Below are positions 15,227-19,977 of a DNA stretch of 19,977 nt, in pieces. Under the pieces are notes generated by a model, which did not search any database, was not told the origin of the DNA, and saw only the letters and a program-made list of their open reading frames with translations. Numbering within the stretch: position 1 is the first letter of the stretch; the number at the start of each line of letters is the position of its first letter. The stretch lies in assembly GCA_030152225.1 (NCBI GenBank), contig JASLHL010000326.1, positions 1 through 19,977 of the forward strand, written 5' to 3'. A program made the position numbers and the translations under genes. The stretch comes from Flavobacterium sp. (lineage in GTDB: Bacteria; Bacteroidota; Bacteroidia; Flavobacteriales; Flavobacteriaceae).

Positions 15227-15287
15227 GTGAGTGGTGATGGGAGATGAGAAAATCTTCTAAATAAGAATAAATATCACAAAGAACAAA
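15227..15287 (+). repeat. Second copy of the GTGAGTGGTGA / ATCACAAAGAACAAA repeat
   Basis: The 11-mer is at 15227-15237 and the 15-mer at 15273-15287, both identical to those at 8893-8903 and 8922-8936. The spacer is 35 bases here and 18 there, and its sequence differs. Confidence 0.65.
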
Positions 15288-15397
15288 AAACGAAGAGCGA
15301 ACCGTGCAAATAGAAACGAAGTGTATATTCATCGAACACTAAAACAAATATTAACTAAGTGAGATAAAGAACAAAGAGCACAACGCTCAAAAAAAAA

Positions 15398-16300
15398 TCA
15401 ATCATACAGATTTTCAAACGCTTGGGATAACGTTGAAAAATGAAAGGAAAAATCTAATTTCTCTACTTTACTACAGCTAACATATTGTCCTGCTGTGACA
15501 AGCATCGCTTTTTCGCCTAAAACTAAGCGCAATACCCAGGTGGGAACTGCAGGTAAAATCATTTTTCGATTTAGGGCGTGACAAAGTGCACGCGTAAAAG
15601 CCTTATTTGTTTCGGGTTGGGGAGCTACTGCATTAAAGGCACCTGCTAGTCTGTGATCCATGACAAAGAGAAATAGGCGAACTAAATCGGTCAGGTGAAT
15701 CCATGAATAGTATTGTTTTCCCGATCCCAATGGTGAGGCCAGGTAGTATTTTGCCATTTGTTCAATATGGGGCAAAGCCCCTCCATCTCGGGATAGTACT
15801 AAACCAATACGCAACAAAGCTACGGGTATACCCAAATCTTCAAAACGTCGATTTTCTCCTTCCCATTGTTGAACCACTTTACCTAAAAAATTAGTCGCTG
15901 GCGTATAATTATCTTCCGTTTGTACCGCATCAAGGGTATCGTAGATCCCAACCGCTGAAGCACAAATGACTTGTTTCACTTGATGTGGATGTTGTTGCAA
16001 CAATCCATACAGGGTTTGAGAAGCCTCTACTCGACTATGGATGATCAACTGCTTGCCTTTGGAAGACCACGATCCGTCAATTGAACTCCCTGCTAGATGG
16101 AAAATAACCTCCACTCCTGCTAAACAGGCTGGATCAATTTCACCTTGACGGGGATTCCAAAAAAATCCTTGACAACCTGGCAATGCCATCAATTTATCTT
16201 TGGCTGTAGTCACAAAAGCAACCTCAATATCCCTTCCTTGCAGTTGTTGTACTAACTGCTTTCCCACTAATCCCGTTGCTCCAGTAACTAAAACTCTCAT
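15398..16300 (-). CDS. TIGR01777 family NAD(P)-binding epimerase-like protein
   Basis: The 300-residue protein is an extended short-chain dehydrogenase-like protein of the TIGR01777 (SDR39U1/YfcH) group. The dinucleotide-binding motif GATGLVG (7-13) opens the chain. VIFHLAGSSIDGSW, then VICASAVGIYD, then YSWIHLTDLVRLFLF and FNAVAPQPETNKAFTRAL follow in the family order, with a C-terminal domain (DUF1731-like) containing LPAVPTWVLRLVLGEKA. The YxxxK of classical epimerases is not evident, as is usual in this group, whose substrate is unknown. It starts 36 bases after the DUF4442 gene on the same strand, suggesting one transcript. Confidence 0.9.
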   Translation of the reverse strand: MRVLVTGATGLVGKQLVQQLQGRDIEVAFVTTAKDKLMALPGCQGFFWNPRQGEIDPACLAGVEVIFHLAGSSIDGSWSSKGKQLIIHSRVEASQTLYGLLQQHPHQVKQVICASAVGIYDTLDAVQTEDNYTPATNFLGKVVQQWEGENRRFEDLGIPVALLRIGLVLSRDGGALPHIEQMAKYYLASPLGSGKQYYSWIHLTDLVRLFLFVMDHRLAGAFNAVAPQPETNKAFTRALCHALNRKMILPAVPTWVLRLVLGEKAMLVTAGQYVSCSKVEKLDFSFHFSTLSQAFENLYD

Positions 16301-16336
16301 GGCCTGTTTTTTTCTTATTTCTCCGTTCTCTTTTCT

Positions 16337-16798
16337 TTATTTCTTCGCTCTTACTTTTAAAGTCCATTCAAAATTAAAGGTAGATACTTCATCTCCTTTT
16401 TCATCAATTCCCACAGATTTCATCCAAATAGTCACCCCTTCTTGGGTGTCAATGGCCTTTTGAATCGCCTCATCTAATAAATGTCCCTCTGTACAAGTAA
16501 ACGAAATTTTTCCCGTTGCTTTTTTTACAAAGACGGAATTGTTTTGCGCAACTAACATGGAAATACGTTGACCACTTTCACTGATTTTCTTCATCACTAA
16601 AGCTCCTGTGGACAACTCTGCAGCCATAGCTTGTACAGCAAAATACATCGAGCGAAAAGGATTTTGATTCGCCCATTTGTGACGAACTGTTGTTGTCGCT
16701 TCTGTGTCAGAAATACGTCTTAATCGCACCCCTGTCCAATAAGCAGAAGGCAACTTAAAGAATAAAAATTTATTGATAGACGAAACTGAAAATTCCAT
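16337..16798 (-). CDS. DUF4442 domain-containing protein (hotdog-fold, thioesterase-like)
   Basis: The 153-residue protein matches the DUF4442 pattern, a relative of PaaI-type hotdog acyl-CoA thioesterases. NPFRSMYFAVQAMAAELSTGALVM (about 46-69) is the central helix region, followed by KKATGKISFTCTEG and WTLKVRAKK strands. No substrate or activity is established for this family. It is the promoter-proximal gene of a pair with the epimerase. A -7-like TAATTTTG lies at 16837-16830 on the minus strand, about 35 bases before the ATG, without a clear -33 element. Confidence 0.82.
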   Translation of the reverse strand: MEFSVSSINKFLFFKLPSAYWTGVRLRRISDTEATTTVRHKWANQNPFRSMYFAVQAMAAELSTGALVMKKISESGQRISMLVAQNNSVFVKKATGKISFTCTEGHLLDEAIQKAIDTQEGVTIWMKSVGIDEKGDEVSTFNFEWTLKVRAKK

Positions 16799-17027
16799 AG
16801 TGTACCTGTTTTATTTTCCCCTAAATATACAAAATTATACCATAATTTACTTGTTTATCACTTTTATTCCCTCCCTCCTTATGTCCTTTACACCTTTTTG
16901 AATCAATATTGTATCCTTAGAATCCCCTCTTAACAAACCACAGTAAAAACCAAGATACAAGAGGGTTAGCCTCTAATTTCACTTCTTTTCTTCCTAGTCT
17001 TAATTGTTAAACTAAAGTTAATTTTAA

Positions 17028-17069
17028 GTACTTTGTTATACATAGTACATGCCTTTAACCATATCTTTG
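17028..17069 (+). promoter_or_regulatory. padR promoter with 21-bp operator-like dyad
   Basis: A -7 element TATCTTTG lies at 17062-17069, 23 bases before the PadR ATG. Upstream at 17028-17048 is an imperfect palindrome of the form GTACT-n-TGT-nnn-ACA-n-AGTAC, in which all 16 specified positions are symmetric. It covers where a -33 element would sit; the TTTG at 17032-17035 is inside it but 26 bases from the -7, longer than usual. PadR proteins generally repress their own operon by binding such dyads, so this is the natural operator for autoregulation. The rest of 16799-17091 shows nothing else definite. Confidence 0.6.
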
Positions 17070-17091
17070 CATAAGATAAATCATTGAACCT

Positions 17092-17433
17092 ATGAATAGT
17101 GAAAATACAAAAGCTCAAATGCGCAAGGGTATCTTAGAGTTCTGTATCCTTTCCATTCTAAAAGAACGCGATTATTATACTTCTGAAATATTAGAAGAGC
17201 TTAAAAAAGTAAAGCTTTTAGTGGTAGAAGGAACGGTATACCCTTTACTAACAAGACTCAAAAACGGAGATTTGTTAAGCTATCGTTGGGAGGAATCTAA
17301 TGCAGGCCCTCCGAGAAAATATTACAAACTAACACCAAAAGGAGAACAATTCTTAGGAGAATTAGCAGAGACATGGGAAGAATTAGCCCATGCAGTACAA
17401 GAGATAACCACAAAAAATCAAGACCATGAATAG
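17092..17433 (+). CDS. PadR family transcriptional regulator
   Basis: The 113-residue DNA-binding protein has the PadR winged helix: MRKGILEFCILSILKERDYYTSEILEEL (helices 1-3), VEGTVYPLLTRLKNGDLLSYRWEES (recognition helix and wing), then GPPRKYYKLTPKGEQFL. The C-terminal helix is short, as in the PadR-s2 subfamily. It is followed, with an eight-base overlap, by a PspC-domain gene. PadR next to a PspC or HAAS-domain membrane protein is a common arrangement, read as a repressor controlling an envelope-stress or membrane module. The dyad at 17028-17048 is the likely binding site. The inducer is unknown. Confidence 0.93.
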   Translation: MNSENTKAQMRKGILEFCILSILKERDYYTSEILEELKKVKLLVVEGTVYPLLTRLKNGDLLSYRWEESNAGPPRKYYKLTPKGEQFLGELAETWEELAHAVQEITTKNQDHE

Positions 17434-18868
17434 AACGCTAACTATAAATATCGGTGGTTTAGTTTTTCACATTGAAGAGCAGGCTTTCCAACACTTGGAA
17501 CAATACATCAAAGCGATTCGCCGATCTATTGCTATCGAAGAGCAAGAAGAAGTGGTACAGGATATTGAATTGCGCATTGCTGAAATATTCAATTCCAAAA
17601 TAACGACAACCAAACAGGTCATTACGTCAGAAGATGTGGAAGAAGTGATTCGCATCATGGGCCGTCCAGAAGATTATTCCCTAGATGATGATACCACGAC
17701 ACAACAACACAGCGAACAGACCTATTATAGAGAGAAAAAATTATTTCGCGATACGGATAGTCGAATTTTAGGTGGTGTACTTTCTGGCTTGGCCCATTAT
17801 TTTAAGATTGATACAGTTTGGGTGCGTTTAATTTTCATCTTTTTAGTTTTCTTTTACGGAACAGGGATTCTACTGTATTTTGTCTTGTGGATCATCATTC
17901 CCAGTGCAAAAACAACCAGTGAGAAATTGGACATGATGGGAGAGCCTGTCAATATAGAAACAATTGAACGCAAAATTAAAGAAGGGGTTGATTATACTGC
18001 AAATAAAATCAATTCCATGGATTATGACAAGTTCAAAACACAAACACAACGCGCAACCAATCAGGGAGCTAAAGTCATTCGCTACATTTTTGGAATTGGT
18101 TTCATTGTCGTTGCTGTTGTGGGGATGTTGATTAGTTTTTTTATCAACCTTATGATCATTGTCAACACTAGTTTTATTGTCAATCAATTGGATCTCCCGG
18201 AACTTCTCATTGACCCTAACATACCTCGATGGATTTTGCACACCTGCATGAGTCTCATTATGTTCTTACCTTTTATTATTATGTTACTGTTGGGGTTAAA
18301 ATTACTCTATACTAATATGAAGTACATTTGGATTACGGCCATCACTATTTTTGTGTTGTGGATTGGTAGTTTAATTGGACTATCCGTGATGATCATCAAT
18401 GGAGATACCGAGCATTTTGTACGCAATAAAACAGGCTATGGCTATACGGTGACGTATTCCTCTAAGGGACAACATACAGCTGAAGATCAAACCTTGTTTA
18501 CCACAAATAAAGATCTTGTTTTACAACTGAAAAGTCCAATTGCTGCGGCAGATTCAACAAAAAACAAAATTGAAATTGTTCCCTCGTATCAAGACAATAC
18601 CTATGCGCGTTTTAAAACGGCATCACAAGACGATCAATACACGATTGAAACCGAAGAGGAAGACGCCCATTTTGTCATTCACCTTACACAGGAACAGTTT
18701 GATTTAGAACAACCGATGACAGTTTACTTGCCTATAGGAAAGAAAATATTCATCAAAGAAGAAGTACAACCCTATTTATTTCAATCCGCCCAAAAGGAGA
18801 TGAAAGCTGGGGATCACTGGTATACGATGCAAGAAGACTTTACGTTGACTTGTACCGACTGCAACTAA
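17426..18868 (+). CDS. PspC domain-containing multi-pass membrane protein
   Basis: The 480-residue protein starts with an alpha/beta region (1-85). Its EEVVQDIELRIAEIF and SEDVEEVIRIMGRPEDY are typical of the N-terminal domain in Bacteroidota PspC proteins. The PspC domain covers about 103-160 (KLFRDTDSRILGGVLSGLAH...), with a long membrane segment at 132-158. Further spans are at about 218-246, 269-293 and 299-324. The last 150 residues are polar and strand-rich, and the chain ends with CTDCN, a C-terminal CxxC. PspC proteins sense or relieve membrane stress in the phage-shock response; pspA is not in this window. The ATG lies inside the end of padR, so translation is probably coupled. Confidence 0.9.
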   Translation: MNRTLTINIGGLVFHIEEQAFQHLEQYIKAIRRSIAIEEQEEVVQDIELRIAEIFNSKITTTKQVITSEDVEEVIRIMGRPEDYSLDDDTTTQQHSEQTYYREKKLFRDTDSRILGGVLSGLAHYFKIDTVWVRLIFIFLVFFYGTGILLYFVLWIIIPSAKTTSEKLDMMGEPVNIETIERKIKEGVDYTANKINSMDYDKFKTQTQRATNQGAKVIRYIFGIGFIVVAVVGMLISFFINLMIIVNTSFIVNQLDLPELLIDPNIPRWILHTCMSLIMFLPFIIMLLLGLKLLYTNMKYIWITAITIFVLWIGSLIGLSVMIINGDTEHFVRNKTGYGYTVTYSSKGQHTAEDQTLFTTNKDLVLQLKSPIAAADSTKNKIEIVPSYQDNTYARFKTASQDDQYTIETEEEDAHFVIHLTQEQFDLEQPMTVYLPIGKKIFIKEEVQPYLFQSAQKEMKAGDHWYTMQEDFTLTCTDCN

Positions 18869-18896
18869 AAAAGGGAGCTGATGCTCCCTTTTTTTA
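18867..18896. terminator. Bidirectional intrinsic terminator
   Basis: GGGAGC (18873-18878) and GCTCCC (18883-18888) form a stem with a TGAT loop, extended by six A and seven T residues. It directly follows the PspC-gene stop and faces the converging OmpA-lipoprotein gene, which ends at 18941. Confidence 0.87.
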
Positions 18897-18903
18897 TTTT
18901 ATA

Positions 18904-18935
18904 AACCGTTAACTGTTAACCGTCAACTGTCAACC
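18904..18935 (+). repeat. Heptamer tandem array (AACYGTY)
   Basis: The sequence reads AACCGTT, AACTGTT, AACCGTC, AACTGTC, AACC: four and a half copies of AACYGTY with transitions only at two positions. It sits between the convergent PspC and OmpA-lipoprotein genes, just past the terminator. The same unit occurs on the opposite strand at 3261-3300. Confidence 0.8.
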
Positions 18936-18940
18936 TATAA

Positions 18941-19642
18941 TTACATCGTAGCTGCTTCGTTTTGAGCGTCGATAATCATTTGTTCATTTGCCTTGATAGC
19001 AAACTCTACGCGGCGGTTTTTTGCTCTTCCTGCATCCGTATCATTACTTGCAATTGGATCAGCAATTCCCATTCCTTCAGTAGCTAAACGCTTGTTTGAT
19101 ACGCCATTTTGCATTAAATACGTTTTTACTGCATTGGCGCGTTGTCTAGACAATTTTAAATTGTATTCTTCTCTACCTGTATTGTCTGTATAACCAAAAA
19201 TACTAATGTTTGTATTCGGATTATCTTTGAATACAACGATTAATTTATCTAAGTTTTGTTTGGCTTTATCTGTTAAGGTCGCTTGATTCAGATTAAAGTT
19301 AACTGAGCTTTCTCCTAGGATTAATTTAATCCCCTCTCCTACTCGTTCTACTTGTGCACCTGGTACGGTTTCTTCAATTTGACGCGCTTGCTTGTCCATA
19401 TTGTTTCCAATAACCCCACCAGCAGCTCCACCAATCACTCCTCCTAATACGGCTCCTAAAGCACTATTTCCACCTTTTCCGATGTTATTTCCAAGGATTC
19501 CTCCGATAATGGCTCCTCCAGCAGCTCCAATTGTAGCTCCTTTCTGTGTATTATTCGCATTTTTGACAGAGTCACAGCTTGTCAGCGATACAGAACCCAA
19601 TAGCAGAGCTCCTGCTAAAAAGGTTGTAGTTGTTTTTCTCAT
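18941..19642 (-). CDS. OmpA family outer-membrane lipoprotein with glycine zipper
   Basis: The 233-residue product has a lipoprotein signal with lipobox LTSC, so C23 is the probable lipid anchor. Residues 35-82 form a glycine-zipper region with repeated GAAGGAIIGGILG-type segments, which inserts into or packs on a membrane. The OmpA-like peptidoglycan-binding domain (about 108-220) has FGYTDNTG, then NLKLSRQRANAVKTYLMQNGV and AKNRRVEF, with the aspartate and arginine of the peptidoglycan-binding site present. It resembles YiaD-type lipoproteins that tether the outer membrane to the cell wall. It begins 25 bases after the lipocalin-like gene and is probably cotranscribed with it. Confidence 0.93.
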   Translation of the reverse strand: MRKTTTTFLAGALLLGSVSLTSCDSVKNANNTQKGATIGAAGGAIIGGILGNNIGKGGNSALGAVLGGVIGGAAGGVIGNNMDKQARQIEETVPGAQVERVGEGIKLILGESSVNFNLNQATLTDKAKQNLDKLIVVFKDNPNTNISIFGYTDNTGREEYNLKLSRQRANAVKTYLMQNGVSNKRLATEGMGIADPIASNDTDAGRAKNRRVEFAIKANEQMIIDAQNEAATM

Positions 19643-19667
19643 AATATTACCTTCTTGTTGTTGATTC

Positions 19668-19977
19668 TTAATTCTTTACAAAGTGATATGTTACATCATA
19701 CCCTTGTCCATCTACGTAAAAATTATCAATCAAATCAAAACTAGTAGCGGTTTGATTTTTAACTTTCATCTTGTACCCTGTGGTAACGTTTTTAGCTTTT
19801 AATCCAGCATCGACAAATTTGAACTCAAATTCTCCATTTGGATTAACAAACCATTTAAAATTACTTTCAAACATAGGGCACGAATTTCCTCCTCTTAAAC
19901 TGACCACACCTGTGTTGTTGTTTGAAACAAATTTCCACTGACTCCCATTAAAGCAGTGAGCATCAGCGATATTGAAA
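19668..19977 (-). CDS. Lipocalin-like family protein, 5' end outside the window
   Basis: The frame is open from the TAA at 19668-19670 to the right edge. A GTG at 19907 could be mistaken for the start, but in-frame codons continue beyond it, giving FNIADAHCFNGSQWKFVSNN and then the rest. About 103 C-terminal residues are seen. The pattern ADxxCFxGSxWxFVSNN, then SCPMFESNFKWF, KAKNVTTGYKMKV, FDLIDNFYVDGQG and YHFVKN matches the lipocalin-like lipoproteins that, from memory, precede OmpA-family lipoprotein genes in flavobacteria. The missing N-terminus would be expected to carry a lipoprotein signal. Ligand and function are unknown. Confidence 0.75.
   Translation of the reverse strand, partial: FNIADAHCFNGSQWKFVSNNNTGVVSLRGGNSCPMFESNFKWFVNPNGEFEFKFVDAGLKAKNVTTGYKMKVKNQTATSFDLIDNFYVDGQGYDVTYHFVKN

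Larger units (their letters stand above)
14950..15397. other. 448-base intergenic region with several dispersed repeat modules
   Basis: No credible gene is present. A 60-codon frame at 14968-15150 is made from repeat sequence and is rejected. Reading left to right: the grpE upstream region (14984-15027), a heptamer-phased repeat (15033-15102), a dispersed module on the minus strand (15109-15153), a related module on the plus strand (15185-15226), and the composite repeat seen also at 8893 (15227-15287). A purine-rich A/G/C stretch then runs to the end of the epimerase gene. Confidence 0.65.

Noticed and set aside
15376..15388. Possible terminator after the epimerase gene (GAGC-ACAAC-GCTC)
   Set aside because: The stem is only four base pairs and the following T-rich stretch on the minus strand is interrupted; too weak to call.
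17870..18241. 123-residue minus-strand frame
   Set aside because: Antisense shadow of the PspC gene with no recognisable features.
19668..19907. 79-residue protein starting at a GTG at 19907
   Set aside because: The frame stays open to the window edge and the conserved lipocalin-like residues continue upstream, so this is the C-terminal part of a longer, truncated gene.

Overview
The window looks like ordinary chromosome from an AT-rich member of the Flavobacteriaceae (Bacteroidota), with a Myroides-like feel. The genus is recalled from protein style and was not searched. The lineage evidence is threefold: TAnnTTTG-type -7 elements lie upstream of genes and Shine-Dalgarno sequences are rare; the DnaJ keeps only two of the four CxxCxGxG motifs, as I recall from flavobacterial DnaJ; and there is a lipocalin-like plus OmpA lipoprotein pair, a DUF4442 plus TIGR01777 epimerase pair and an Alvin-type ferredoxin. 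No rRNA, tRNA, insertion sequence, prophage or CRISPR array was seen.

Layout. 1-520: ferredoxin gene with a clear promoter and a bidirectional terminator. 521-2870 (minus): a small membrane protein and a five-TM phosphoglycerol-transferase/LTA-synthase-like enzyme. 2871-3417: intergenic, with a 21-codon micro-ORF running into an orphan intrinsic terminator, then a heptamer repeat array. 3418-6019 (plus): four small accessory genes: a SUFU-domain protein, a lipoprotein, a membrane protein, and a cysteine-rich protein with a SUKH-like tail. This resembles the immunity genes of polymorphic-toxin systems, but no toxin is visible. 6125-8483 (minus): a DUF695 protein, a GRAM-like membrane protein and a DedA-family protein. 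8640-8882 (plus): a small membrane protein.

8985-13045 (minus) is a tight four-gene operon: NatA-like ABC ATPase, NatB-like permease, an NtrC-type response regulator that ends after its AAA+ domain with no DNA-binding helix, and a one-lobed degenerate DEAD-box protein. 13236-14949 (minus) is the grpE-dnaJ chaperone operon, preceded by a dyad and a sigma-54-like sequence. 14950-15397 is a gene-free stretch full of dispersed repeat modules. 15398-16798 (minus) holds a DUF4442 hotdog-type protein and a TIGR01777 epimerase. 17092-18868 (plus) is a PadR regulator overlapping a PspC-domain membrane protein, with a strong operator-like dyad upstream. 18941-19977 (minus) is an OmpA-family lipoprotein preceded by a lipocalin-like gene cut by the window edge.

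Most genes are chromosomal housekeeping or envelope genes. The points most worth following are the four-gene ABC/NtrC/DEAD-like operon, the PadR operator, the immunity-like cassette, and the intergenic repeats, which fall between or just outside transcription units and include at least three heptamer arrays.
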